A stretch of 64,000 bases of DNA from Tyto alba (lineage: Eukaryota > Chordata > Aves > Strigiformes > Tytonidae), in NCBI RefSeq assembly GCF_018691265.1, contig NW_024881322.1:17534107-17598106 (forward strand). Reading direction: 5' to 3'. A program made the position numbers and the translations under genes. Positions 20,071-32,725 of this stretch are shown piece after piece (the stretch's first letter is position 1; every line of letters begins with the position of its first letter). Under the pieces are notes generated by a model. The model saw only the letters and a list, made by a program, of their open reading frames with translations. It ran no database searches and had not been told where the DNA came from.

Positions 20071-23000
20071 TCAAACCTGGGGTATTTTGTTAAGTGGTAA
20101 TGAAACATTAGAGAGAAGCAAACTTTCAGTAAACATCTACTGCTCAGAGAAGGTAATTACTTGTTTTCTTTAAGGTAGAATGTTTCTGTAGTTGTTTGTG
20201 GTGTAGGACATTGGCAATAGTGTAATCTGAGAAAAGCTTGTTGAACTGCAGTGCATACTGGAAGGGAAACAGGTAGTGGGGATTTACAGTCATAAATTCA
20301 GCTAAATTCTCTTGCATTACTGGTGAGTTGTGACTTTCATTTATTCAGCTTATTGATGTCTTACAGTAAATGATTGTTAAACTGAGGCAACAGTTTTAAT
20401 AAACATCTTTAGTAACACCCTTTTAATGACTCCTGTACTAGGAGAATCAAAGATAACCTAGTAAACAGTTTTAGCTGTTTATCATTGCAACCTTTCCCTT
20501 ACTGACCTAATTTTTCTCTCCCCTCCATTGTTTTCTTTCTCCAAAGATCTCTGCTATGACTGATCTCTCATTGCTTTGAATGTTTATAGTTTCCTGATTC
20601 AAGTCCTTCATTGTCTGATTTTTCAGAAGTATGGTGTGAAAAAACAAAGGGAACGTTCAGGATTGTTCTCTGAATTTTGAATGACAGCATAAATGCACAG
20701 TTCTTTTTATGCACTTAGATAATGCATGTGTGGCCACTTGGGAGTAAGCACTGTCTGGCAGTTCTCACCTGTGGAAAAATGTTAGAGTGTTTTCAGGTCA
20801 GCTATTCACATAGTCAGCTGTTTTGATGGGAGGTGGGAATACCCAGCACCCCTCAGTGTCTGTATCATTCTATCTAAAATATGGATATGTGATGGTAGAG
20901 GAACCTAAATTTGAGATTTTTGAACTTTTTGAAAAAGTCAGGTTCAGGAGATACGATAAATTTCAGACTCAGTTTTGCAGGCACATCTTTTGCCCCGGAC
21001 CAAATTCAGCAAAGGATTTAGGTAAATTTAGGACTGAGATTACTTGTAACAACTTAGATGGGGATGTTTGTCATCATTAGTTGTAACATAATTCATCACA
21101 GTTACTAAATGTATGCAGCATTGGTTTTAGAAGCAAACCAGAAGGATAATTGCCCAAGCACCTAGTATGCCTCTGTAAACCTCAGCTAGGTGGTAGTACA
21201 AATCACCTGATGTGTGAATTGGAAGACAGTGCCATGCCTTACACTATGATGAACGTTCCCTCTATTTTGATGTAAGTTTTGGAGGTAGCAGAAGGGAAAG
21301 AGGCAGCCTGTTGGAAGTGTTTACTTTACAAACTTGTATATAACACTGCATGGTGTCACACCACAGGCTTTCTGTTAGCTGATTATTAAATGCTTACACC
21401 ATTTTCATGCAATATGTCTTTGTATTTTCTCCCATCTAAGGGACTTCCAGATGAAATCAAGAAGACTACTTTTTCTACCAGCAAAAATATAATAGAATGG
21501 TGGTTTATTCACAACAGAATAATAGAATACAGTGATGCAGATGATGAGATGTGAGACTTAAAATTGGACACATCTCTGAGGTTTTTGACAAGTCCATTGA
21601 AACCCTTTAATTTTGCATTATTCCACCTAAATTCTGACCCTAAGTTTGACAGCTGTGTCTTGGGACATCTGCAGACACAGTGAATGAAATATCTCTTTAT
21701 ACCACTGTATTTTCCACAGATAAAGTAGGGGGATTTGAACAATTGATCTTCTGTCATCATGCAGACATTAAATACTTGTGAATAAACCTAACTCTTCCTT
21801 TTATTACATCCTGCTGTAGAGAGAAACTTTATCAAGCTAGGCAAGCACATACCCCCAGGTTATTTTACCCAGGAGAGATCTTAACTATCTTTTCCATGTA
21901 CTTTAACTTTTATTTATGTTAGTAGATGGATGAAGTGAATTCTCATATTTGAGTGTACAAGATTCTATGTTCCCAATAGAATCCCTACTTTGAGCTGAAG
22001 GGAAAATACTTTGACCAATTTAAATCCCACTGGACTTTGGAAAAACATCTCTCTGAAATAATATAAGGATAGGCTGAAAGAAAAATGTTTACCTTTCCTA
22101 ATAATTTCTGATAGTTTTAAAAATTTTCTGCCCAGCTTTGTGAGAAAAGTCAATTAGATATTTCATACCCATTTTTAAACTTGTTTTACCTTTCTTCTTA
22201 AAAGTTGAAAACATTTAGAATGACTGTTTGCTTTTTAAAAGAACAGAAATAGAATATCTCATCAATTAATAATCTTTCTCTATAAAATAAGAGATCTATG
22301 ATCTAGTTGCCATGCATTTTACAAACCAATATTAATGAATCTTATCTTTGTATTTTCTCCATTTTTCTATGGACAGTTTTAACTCCAAGAATCAGGAGGT
22401 TCTGATTAAAAACATGCTGCTGAAAAATTTTCATCAATCAGTAATAAACCAATAATAATGGTATATTTATAAATTTCTGGCATAGTTTCTTTCAAATAAT
22501 TTTTCCTCCTTCTTATTGGGGTGAAATTTTCCTTGACTTAAGGTGAACAACATCAAAACTGTAGTTCACATCTTGTAGAAAATACAACATTTAAAATCAC
22601 AACTATAAGAACTTGTGGCATTTAAAGAAAATTGTAATAGTTTTTTGGTTGTTTTTTTTTTTTTAACTTCATACATGTTTTCTGATAGGTTGCATAGCTC
22701 AAGAGTAGAGCTTATATAATTCACCTGTTTAAGAATGTTGGCATACAATATATTTTTATTTACTTGTTTTTTCATCTTTTCTATTCCAAAGTGTATCGGT
22801 CTGTTACTGTCAGTTTTTAGGCAGTACCTTTTTCTCAACCTGGTTTACTGAACTCCAACCTTACTTGACTATGCAGTCAGTATTACGTGGTTGTAAACTC
22901 TATCATCTCTCAGGAAATAAGCACTGGAATTTCTTTTCAAATACTATCTGAAGAGACTGATGATGATCCTGCCTTATTTGAAGACTATTATCATCTTTAG

Positions 23001-23301
23001 TGATCTTTTGTAATAGATAATATAAACAAAGAAGAATACTATCAGTTTAATAAAATATTACAATAGAATATCAAAGCAAAGCATAGGATCAGAGTAAAGA
23101 TAAAAATGGTTACAAAATAAGTTACTTTATCAAGCAGTTACATTACAAGCACATACATATAGTTGAACTTACCAACAGTTTTGTTGATCAAGCAAACCTA
23201 CACCAGTGCTGTGTTGCTGAAGACACTTTATACACTAACTTCTTATTCATTGCAAATTACATTGTCACTTCCTTATAAAAGACTTTTTCAAAACAAAGGG
23301 T

Positions 23302-23364
23302 AAAAAAGGAAGAGAAAAAAGAAGAAAAGGGGGGAAAAAAAAAAAAAAAAGAGAAGAAATAAGC
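23302..23364. repeat. Homopurine tract
   Basis: About 60 bases made only of A and G, containing GGGGGG followed by a long A run. The strand asymmetry is extreme. Such tracts can adopt triplex structure and are prone to slippage. Confidence 0.7.
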
Positions 23365-23852
23365 TAGAGAAGACACAAGATGAACAGAGGAAGAGAGGAA
23401 GCTAGAAGTCTGTCACTGTAAGGGCTGTCCAAACCCAGCTAAAAGAGGCAGCAAGATCCCTTTTCCAGCTTACTGTAGCCTTATGCACAGTACCTGCTCA
23501 AGGCCAGGACTATGCAAGCAGCGGTGATAAAGCAGGTTCTGAGGATAAGGCAGAAGTTAGAGCCAGGGAAGATGAATGCATAGTTTTACAATAAAAGTTG
23601 TTCTTTCTTTCTTCCTTTTCCCTCTGGCATTTGTATTAAATCTTGGGTTCCAAAAGGAATGGTGATAAGAGTCCTTCATGGTCTTGTCCATGATGTAGGC
23701 CTAATTTCTGATATGTCTCTTCAGATCCATTGATTTTCAGTCTCCAACTCCTTCTCTTTGTCAGACATTATATTCATTCAGCTTACTGGTTTTCTGCTTA
23801 GATGTATTTCAGACTTCTATCTTTAAGATTTTTTTAAACTTTTGTGAAAAAC

Positions 23853-24054
23853 TGTCGTGGTTTGGGCCTGGTTGGCAGCCAACCACAATGCAGCAGTTCT
23901 CTCTCCTTTCTCCTCCGGCAATGGCTCAATTTCTCAAACAGAAGTGGAGCTGACTTGGAGCTGGGGGAGCTTCGAGAAGCTTCTCACAGGGGGCCGCCCC
24001 GATAGCCCCCTCCCCTGACACCAAAAAACTCCACCACTCACTCAACCCAGGGCA
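23853..24054 (-). mobile_element. Internally deleted solo LTR with 5-bp target duplication
   Basis: The + strand runs from TGTCGTGG to CAGGGCA, so the - strand element reads TGCCCTGG...CCACGACA with TG/CA ends. The flanks are AAAAC at 23848-23852 and AAAAC at 24055-24059, a perfect 5-bp duplication. Both termini match the 1.05-kb LTR at 31677-32725: the GGTTTG.GCCTG.TTGGCAGCCAA end and the GGAGCTGACTTGGAGCTGGG end. The middle of roughly 0.8 kb is missing, with the junction near 23923. It is therefore a deleted copy of that family, antisense to CNTNAP2, with the core promoter and polyA signal gone. Confidence 0.85.
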
Positions 24055-27000
24055 AAAACTTTATAGAATAAAATGACCTAGACTTCTGTTGTCTTCAAAG
24101 ATTTAAAGTGTAGGCCTTTCCCAACCTTTCTGGGTTTTTAACAGTAAATCTGCTTTGTTTTGGTGTTGTTTCATGTATTATTTGGAATAAAAGTTTTATG
24201 CCATTTTGAACATTTACAACAATGTATTGTCTCCTTTTAAAAAGTAGTGACTAATTTTTCTAATTAGCTATGTGTGTATTCAGGGTACATTTAGAAACAC
24301 ACAAGCCCCCGCTCAAAAAAAAAAAAAAAAAAAGTTCTGCAGTCATCTTTAATCCAAGAGAAACTTTGTCCAAGTGTTTCAGAGCAGAAAATAGTGATTG
24401 TGACATGTTAGTCTACCACTTGGAGACTATGACATGATTCTTGTGGGGGAAAAAAAAAAAAAAATGTTATGACCCCAGAGTAAACACAATATCAGAAATA
24501 AAGCAAAGGAATCGGTACTTTGTTCACAGTCATTGCAGTAAGACCCTGAATCAAGCTAAGAAGACATAATTTAGAATGACACATTAGGAGAAATCTCTTT
24601 TATCTACTTAGTGCTCAAAAGCTTAAAATATGTAACAATATTGCCATAATGAAAATGTATTAACAATTACTGCCTGCCATCTGCAATCCATATAAACATG
24701 GAGAGCTATAAGTTTAAAAGGGACAGAAGAAAACAAGGTGGTAGTTTGTTGTTTAGTCTTAAAAGTAAATTCAGTATCCACAGAAGTTTCAGAACACTTT
24801 GTGTCTCAAATGACTTGAGATCAAATGCTTCCCAGAAGTGCATTAGCACTGGTAATAGGGGGATGCGTGAGTGAACTCTTGTATTGGGAGAGGGTTGGAC
24901 TGGCAGGCTGATGTCCAGTCTTCAATTCTGTAAAGTTTCTGTGGCTGAAAATAGACAAACTTCGATGCATTCTTTACTAGTGTGTGAGAGAGACAGGTGG
25001 ACATTTAGATTATTGGCTACATTTATTTATTTCCTTCATGTTTTTTACAGTGATAGGGTCATGTGAGCATTTCTAAGTCTCATTTATTTCACTGAAATTT
25101 GCATAGCATGATTATTAGAATTCTGATCAGAAACTCCATAATGTGAAAGAAGGGTATCTTTTGGTCAATGATACCTAGGATTTCTCTTCCAGAATGAAGA
25201 CCAGAATATTCTGATATATTCTTGTTGCCTTGTTATATGATGAAAACAATAGATGCTGCTATCAAATTTTACATGCCTAATCCTTAATTTCTCAGTGTTT
25301 GAAGACTGAAAGAAAAAAAAAAAAAAAAAAAAGATGTTTTTTCAAAGTTCTCTGTGCCTATAAATCTCACTGATCTCACTGTAAGTATTGCACTGCTTGT
25401 TTTAAAAACTTTGAATAATTCATGTGTGTCATTTGACACAATTGCATAAGGACTTGTCAGTATCTAGGAATCAATTTTGGGCACTTTGCATTGAAAAGTT
25501 CTTATTGAATGTTTTCAAGCTAACATCTTATATAAAAGGAGTAGGACTGATCTGACTCTTTTAATATTTAACTTGAAATAGTTTCTCCAGAATGTGGCCA
25601 TAATTGGAAAACATTTGATTTTCAGTGTCAGATGGGTCACAGCTTGAAGAATTATCTGAGTTATATCCTATATACCTACCCATAACAAGATTCCCAGACT
25701 ACTAAAAAAGCCCCTTTTCCATATAAACCTTGGCTGGAATGACCTACATTTTTGACTCACAGAGAAAGTTATTTGCTTTGCAAAATGAACTTTCCACGTA
25801 AGAACAATACTAATGCTGGTACAACTTAATGTCAACAGGATTGTTCTAAAACCAGCTGCACATTAGCTGCATGAGGTTTTGACATGTATAAAGCTGCATA
25901 ACGTGGGCACTGTAATTTTCCCCCCATCTAACTGAAGTTGTTACATTCTGTGTTTTCTGTAAGTCCTTCTTTAAAGCTTTGCATGTAACATTCATTAGTT
26001 TCTCCTCTCCCTCTCTTTTTTTTTTTTTTTTTTTTTGCAACAAAATTTCATTTACCCTGTTACTTCAGTTGAAACCAGCATGGATTTTCATGTTACTGTA
26101 TAAGCTATTGTCATATGCTTTGACCATGAAGCCAGAAGTGGTAGTCACATAGCTATTAGAATAGGATCCATTAATTATGTTGTTGTCTGACTATATTTGT
26201 GTCAGTTAAACAAAAGTGACTGTGCATTAACAGTACCTGAAAGGTGTCTGAACCAAATGACCACCTTGGCTCCTGTAAGCTTACCATTCCAACATGAGTA
26301 AAGCACAAAATATTGAAAATGCTTCACACTTTATAGGCATAAATAAAATTTCAGTATTGGAAAACTTGAAAAAAAAAAAAAAATCTGGTGGCCTTGTACA
26401 AACTACCACTAAGGGATAAAAGTTTAATTCTTAGGCTTCCAAACATTTTATTTACTAAAACATAAAAAAATATGAACCCAATTAGATTAAAGTACTGTGC
26501 CTATTAAGAGTGTCTCGTTAAAACAGCATCACAGTGCCCCTAATAAGAAATATCTTAAACTTTATTTTTTGAAGAGTTTTAAGGTTCTATTTCTTTGTCT
26601 CTGACTGTCTCATACAGTTCATTTGGTACTCATATAATTTCATTTTCATTTTGGATAATCTGCAATTTCATGACATGGTAGGTTAAATTTGGAGCAACTT
26701 ATATTCTCTTCTCTGTTTTCTTGCATCCATGTATCTAGTCATATTCCTCATGTTCTTTTGCATTTCTATTCAGGACATATGAGTTAGATGTTAATGAAGA
26801 GACTTGTTCAGCATTTCTTAGTAAGACAAAATTCCCATTAATTTCCCTTACATAAAGACAGAGACTAGAATTCATAATGAACTATTTTCTTTCACAGGAG
26901 GCATTCTTGGCAGAAATTCAGTTGTGTATTGGATAAGCTAAACAGTCTTTGGTCCCTTTACATCTATCTACTGAAGCTTGCTTGTAATGATAATTAAACA

Positions 27001-30000
27001 TTTACAGCCTGACCATACCCTTCAGCACTTTCTCTGGATGACCAAAATGTTTCACAGAAGTAAAATTGTTCCATGTATTTTATTTCCCTTCCTTCATACC
27101 TTTTCCACTTTTCTAGTGCAATTTTTCAATGCAATCAGATTTTTTAAAAGATACTTAAATTACTGGTGATGTAGATAGGCAGCTAGAAAAAGCATAAAAA
27201 TACCTAACAGAACAGCATTTAGGATTTAACCACTAGATTCTCTGAAAAATCCTAAGTAGTATCTAGCATTACTAGCAATATATGGGATTATATCAGATTC
27301 ACATTTTCTGTCTAGTGTTTTTTTATTGTCACCATGCTGTACAAAGTTAGTAATTCATCTCTGTCATGGAATAATTATGTACAAAAGCATTATGATTCCT
27401 CTAAAGTAGTTTTCTGAGACTTTGTATTTATTTTACATAAATGATTCTGTTCATCAAAATTTCTTTTTATTGAATATGCCTTTGAGGAAATATCCTTTTT
27501 GTTTCATGGTTATCTTAGAACGCTTATGTTCCATACTCAAATTTTGTAAAACTATTAGTAATTCTCTAATTAATCAGCAAGGTGTAGATTCCAGTAGACT
27601 CAAATGCAATGCTATGTTCATCTGAAACATATAAACCAGAAGCATAGACTGTAAATATTTATCTAAAACATGTATGACATTATGAAGAAATTATCATATC
27701 TTACACCTTTGTTCTGAGCAGATGATGTTTATGAGCTTGGTTAGCAGGATTTCTGAGCTTCTGATGACTTATTTGTCTATATATGGCAAAATAAGTAGCA
27801 TTCATATTTGAAATGCAAGTGTGTATTTGATTACATTTGGTAAAAAACAGAATAATTACACATAGATTTTTATTATATAAAAAAAAAAAAAAATCAAAAG
27901 TATGTTGCACAGAACGAGGTTCCATTAGAGTAAATATCTCAATTAGATTTGAATCATACCTGTCTACCACCTAGAAAATTCTGGCAGTGTGGAAGTGTCT
28001 TGAAAGAGCCAGAGCTCCCAGGATCCGCATGCTTCTAGTCTTTAGCAAGGGAACTGTAAAGAGCAAAGAACAACGAAGTTTCTGGTCTCCTTATTATCAC
28101 AGAACCCAGGCAAGTGGCAGCTGTTTTTCTATATGTTGTATAATGAAAAGGAAATATTTTAAAATATTCCTTTTTATTTACATAAACTAAATGTCAAAGC
28201 ACAATGAAATTCTGACAATATTCAGAGATCTGTTTTCTTGAAATCTCTACCAATTGAATTCTACTACATTACTTAAAAAAAATAATTTACTTGCCATTTA
28301 TTATGGTTCACACACCATATAAAGATACAGTTATATCGTTATAGAATGATAATCAATAAAAAGCAGACAAATATTTACAAAAAAATCCAAAAAATAACAT
28401 ATGTTGCAGTTCAACAGGTATGAGATATTCAGTGTTTACCTTTGTTGTAATAATAACATTATCTTTCAGCTGTGTGAACTATGTAATCAGAAATAAAAAA
28501 AAAATATTTATAGAAAGGCTTATTTATTTTCTACCAGCTCACTAACAGTCATATTAGGTTCTTTTTTTGAGATTTATTACTGTACGTCCATTGGCAATAG
28601 TAATATTCATCCTCTTAAGATATTTTCTTACTGAAGCACCATTGCAGTCATTTTGAAGCTCTCCAAAAGTAATATGTATTTTTAAAAGAAAATGAAACAA
28701 TATAGATCGAATGCAGAAAAGAGATACTCAGAAATATAACTGTGCTAGTAGCTTATGTCAAAATACACTGGTCAGTCTAGTCTGTCTGTGGCTGAGCTGA
28801 ATCAGAGAGGCAGAGGGAGAACAGCTGAACAGGATGAGCTTCAACCCTCTGATAAAATGGAGAGGAACTTAGGCACATTGAGAAACTATCTTTGAGAAAA
28901 GGCCAAGAGATTGGTGGATTGATGGCCACAAGAAGGTACATTTTAAAAGCAGAATATTTTCAGAATTCATGTATCTCTATGTCTATATAGCAAACACAGC
29001 CAGACAAACTTTCTTACACCAGTACCTGCGTGTTCCCTGGTGCTGGAGACTTGCCACCCATCAAGTACAGTACATCTGCAGTCTCTCAATAGTCGGTAAG
29101 GGCTTCATTCTGCCTCCTTTATTTCAGCAGGCCAGTGTTTGATGTATTTAGTGTATTGTATTTTATTTTCATTTATATTTTCATGAGCATTTATATTTTG
29201 GACTGTCAAATGGTGTTTGGTCATAAGAGCCTCAGAGACAAGCAGTGAAAACTATTCTGATATTCAATTTATAAACATAGTTGAATGTTTCTGATACAAA
29301 ATATTAGTGTTAGATACTGACTTTACCGAAGAAAGTCACTTATATAATAAATCAACAAGCTATAAAAAAGATTCATAGTCTCAGCCCCCAGGTATTATCA
29401 ATTGGGCTCCTAATAACTATCAGCACCTTCTCTCAAGAGCAAGAAAATAATAAAATTTATAACAATAAGGCTAAATACATAATTTATAAACTACAGATGC
29501 AGCCAGCAAGTGTACTGGGATCAATGTATTCAAAGAAGAATACATAAATCATATGATTTAATGTTGTCTAATAGCTTAGCAGTGGTGGTAGTTATTTTCC
29601 TGGGCATAAGGATTTTGTTTGTGTTTGAGTGTGGTTTAAACTACACAAAGGAGGAACTTAAAATTAGAAACAGAGGAATGGAAGGAATGATGTAAGGTGA
29701 TTTTCTTTTCAGCATGTTGCAGGATACATTTATTTTCATATTTAAATTGTAAACTTGACATTTATTTGTAGTAAGGATTCTCTGTTGGCCATTAGAAAAA
29801 CAGGAAAAACTCCTATAGTACCTAGACTCGTGCTGCAGCCTGATAAAAAAGGCATTTAGGACATGATGAAGACCTCCTCGTCTGTTCCATCTACTTCGTT
29901 GATATCAACCTAGGTCCAGAAGCACATATATATCCCTAATGGATACAGTAGAACGAAGTACACATTTTTTCAATTCCTTACAGTTATCAGTAATACTGTT

Positions 30001-30794
30001 TCCTACTGTTCCAAGGTGAATAGATAAATTTTTAAATATATATTTCTGCAGAGGACTTTGAGAACAGATACTACCCCATTCATGCAGCTTTGCCAACATA
30101 TATTAGGTGTTCCTCTCTTCTAGTTCATCTTGTTAAAGTTGCAAATTATCTCCCTAGGGTATAAGTTTGACAGACAAGTACATGGAGTCACTAGTTGAGA
30201 TTATCTGGTATGAATCACTTCAAATTTTCACTATGGGCCATAATGAGCACATCATAGGTCAGAGCATTAGGCAGGAATAGCTCTGGAAAACAACAAAGAA
30301 AAATAGATAATCACAAGATGGCATGATCCCTCCTTGGGAAGAAGGATTCTGTTCTGTTGTAGGGCCAAACATTTGGATGAGCCTTAAAGTAGGTATTCAG
30401 CTTTTTGTGTTTATTCTGACTTCTGTGGCAGTTAGTTTCTAATCAAGTCTAATTCTAAGAGAGGTCATTTCCATTTAACAGTCTACTTTTTCTCTTGAAT
30501 TTTGTCTTCAAGCCTCCAAAAAGCTAATTATCAGGTTGATAATAGCTGATGTTTAGAAGGTTTTCCCAGAAGAACTAGGTGCAGTATAAAACTGGAGGTT
30601 GTTGGGAAACTGTGGTGGGTACACCCAATGTGCCTTTTGCTGACTTCTTTCTCCTGAGGGATCGGGAGAAAAATATAAGGATGGTGAAAAGACTCATAGA
30701 CAGAGGTCATGACAGTTTAATAAGAAAAGTAAATGTTGCTTTGCAAGTTAAGCAAAAATTGGAAGAATTTGAGACAGCCAGGTTTGTCTCTGGT
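24055..30794 (+). other. CNTNAP2: CNTNAP2 intron 4, third repeat-poor stretch
   Basis: AT-rich intron without a recognisable gene. It has many A homopolymers (near 24315-24334, 24450-24464, 25312-25333 and 26370-26383) and a poly-T run near 26018-26036. None carries a retroposon body that I can identify. The open frames are short and look like chance. Confidence 0.7.
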
Positions 30795-31676
30795 TTAGTG
30801 GGAATTGTGGAATGACTCATTGGCCCATATTTCTATCTCTAAAGTATGTTCATAATGGTATGTACCAAATTTCCATCGAATGGCTTCGCATGAGTCCATG
30901 TAGCTGGGATAAACAAGAAAATGGGTAGTAGGTATGTGTGAGAATAAGCGGGAAATGAGAAACATGCCCTGGGGTACTGCAAAATGGGTGAAAGCTGGGC
31001 AAAATGCTGGAGCACAAGACAATTTCGTGTCATCATTTGGAGCTTTACCAGCTGCTGGCTTTCCACCAGACAGCATTTGGGATATGCCAACATCCTGTAC
31101 GTCAGTTCATTCAGGTCTTGGCCACTAAGGTGGGACTTAGCATTGTACAGATCCTTTTTTCAAAGTTCTCACACATTCTCTGGCTGCTAATTTCCACCAT
31201 AACTTCAGTATCTGACAATAAAAGGTTAAGGTATTGATCCAGTTCTAAAATCGCAATTGTGATTGGAATGTCCCTGGAAAACTCCACCTGCTCTGAGAAA
31301 TTTTGTAGGTTTGACAAACCTACAGCCATCTCTGAATGGAAATAAATTTGCTAAAACCTGGGAGATTTACCATGGTTCCCAACATGAATAAATTTTCTGC
31401 AGTAGTACAAAAGGTTTCTTCCTGAGACAGCAAGGTAACGTCCATGTAATAGCTCTGAGGAAGTTATCTCAGGCCAATCTTTATAGGGTAGCTGTAAATC
31501 TTTAACTGGCTTAGGTAAAGTGACAGGAAGAGATATATAGAATAATGTCTCTAATTTCTCTATTTCTAAGAATGCTACACCAGTGGTGACCCCATATCTG
31601 TTAATAATTGCATCAGATTGTAAAGAACCTGGGTTTCCTCTAGAATACAAGTCATGGTGTACTTGATCTGAGGGTT
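30795..31676 (-). pseudogene. Cluster of decayed open frames beside the LTR, family unknown
   Basis: Three open frames follow one another on the - strand: from the LTR border at 31676 to 31351 (about 108 codons outside the LTR), 31329-31111 (72 codons from a Met) and 31093-30839 (84 codons). Such a run is longer than usual for this AT-rich intron, and all frames lie in the sense direction of the LTR at 31677-32725. This fits a degraded internal region of an endogenous retrovirus or other retroelement. I see no protease, reverse transcriptase or integrase motif and no clear primer-binding site next to the LTR. Chance open frames remain possible. Confidence 0.25.
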
Positions 31677-32725
31677 TGTTGTGGTTTGAGCCTGATTGGC
31701 AGCCAATCACCATACAGCCTCTCACTCTTCCCTTCTCTTCCAGCAATGAGAAGGGACAAATGACCCAGGCTTGGGGTTTGAGATAGGACAGGGAGGGGCA
31801 AATCACCCATTATGGTCATGGGCAAAAGTCATACTCATTAGGGGAAGAAAAAAAGAACATACATTTATTACAGACACTAACAACAGCACTTAACAGAGTA
31901 GGACAGTGAGGAGGATTGCCACACCTTGAAAACACCTTCCCCCCACCCCTCCATTCTTCCCGGGCTCAGCTCTGCTCCCGATATCTCTACCTCCTCCCCC
32001 AGTGGCGCAGGGGCAGGGAATGGGGGGTGCAGTCAGTGCTGCCGCTTCTGCCACCTGTGGTGGGGGGAGCTTCTGGAACTTGTTCCCCATGCTCCAATGT
32101 GATCCCCCTATCACAGCAGACAGTCCTTCACAAACTTTCTCTGACATGAGTCCCTCCTATGGGCCGCAGTGTTCCCCACACTGTTCCCATGTGGGTCACC
32201 AACTTTCTCCAACTGGATTCCCTCCAATGGCTGCAGCCCTTCCCGAGCTGCTCCAGCGTGGGACACCCCCGCATGCTGCAATCCTCCCAGCACTGAATTA
32301 CAGCAGCGGGGCTACCTTTTCCCATGAGACCCTGGCCTTCTTTGGGCACAGCACCTTGATCAACCAGGTGGAACACAGTCCGTAAATCAATGTCTGCTCC
32401 ACCGTAGATCTTCATGTGTGGCAGGGGGGGGCCGCCCTGCCATCTCACCACAGGATACAGGGGGGTCTCTGCTCCGGCACACCTCCCCCCTCCTTTCTTC
32501 CTCCGTTCTCCCACTGATCTTGGTATTCATGCAGCTGCCCCAACTCCTCCTCACAAGTCCGACTGCACGTCACCATGTCCCTTCTTAAATACGTTATCAC
32601 AGAGGTGCATCTGATTGGCTTAGTTTTGGTGCAGAGGTGGAGCTGACTTGGAGCTGGGGGACCTTCGAGAAGCTTGCCCTCCCCTGCTACCAAAAAACCC
32701 CCACCATTCACTCAAACACAGGAGA
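31677..32725 (-). mobile_element. Full-length LTR of an avian endogenous retrovirus
   Basis: A block of about 1.05 kb beginning TGTTGTGGTTTGAGCC on the + strand and ending around CTCAAACACAGGAGA. In the - sense it has a TATA-like TATTTAAG (around 32584-32591), a polyadenylation signal AATAAA (31864-31869 on the + strand as TTTATT) and a terminal TTGGCTGCCAATCAGG block. Its two ends match the 202-bp deleted LTR at 23853-24054. The sense 5' end has lost the clean TG/CA match, and no exact target duplication is visible. There is no partner LTR in the window, so it is a solo LTR or the 5' LTR of a decayed provirus. It lies antisense to the host gene. Confidence 0.8.
31864..31869 (-). promoter_or_regulatory. 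LTR polyadenylation signal AATAAA (antisense)
   Basis: AATAAA on the - strand, about 190 bp from the LTR 3' end, at the position expected for an LTR polyA signal. It should not act on CNTNAP2 transcripts because it is on the opposite strand. Confidence 0.55.

Larger units (their letters stand above)
18241..23852 (+). other. CNTNAP2: CNTNAP2 intron 4, second repeat-poor stretch
   Basis: AT-rich intron with no recognisable gene or LTR. It contains simple repeats: poly-A near 19833-19849, an AAAC-type run at 20034-20070, and a homopurine tract at 23302-23364. Small open frames at 20823-21080 (+) and 21509-21760 (-) show no domain and no splice context. Confidence 0.7.

Noticed and set aside
30579..30815. 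A 78-codon + strand open frame rich in charged residues.
   Set aside because: It has no recognisable family, no splice context and no partner frame. It is isolated in intron sequence.
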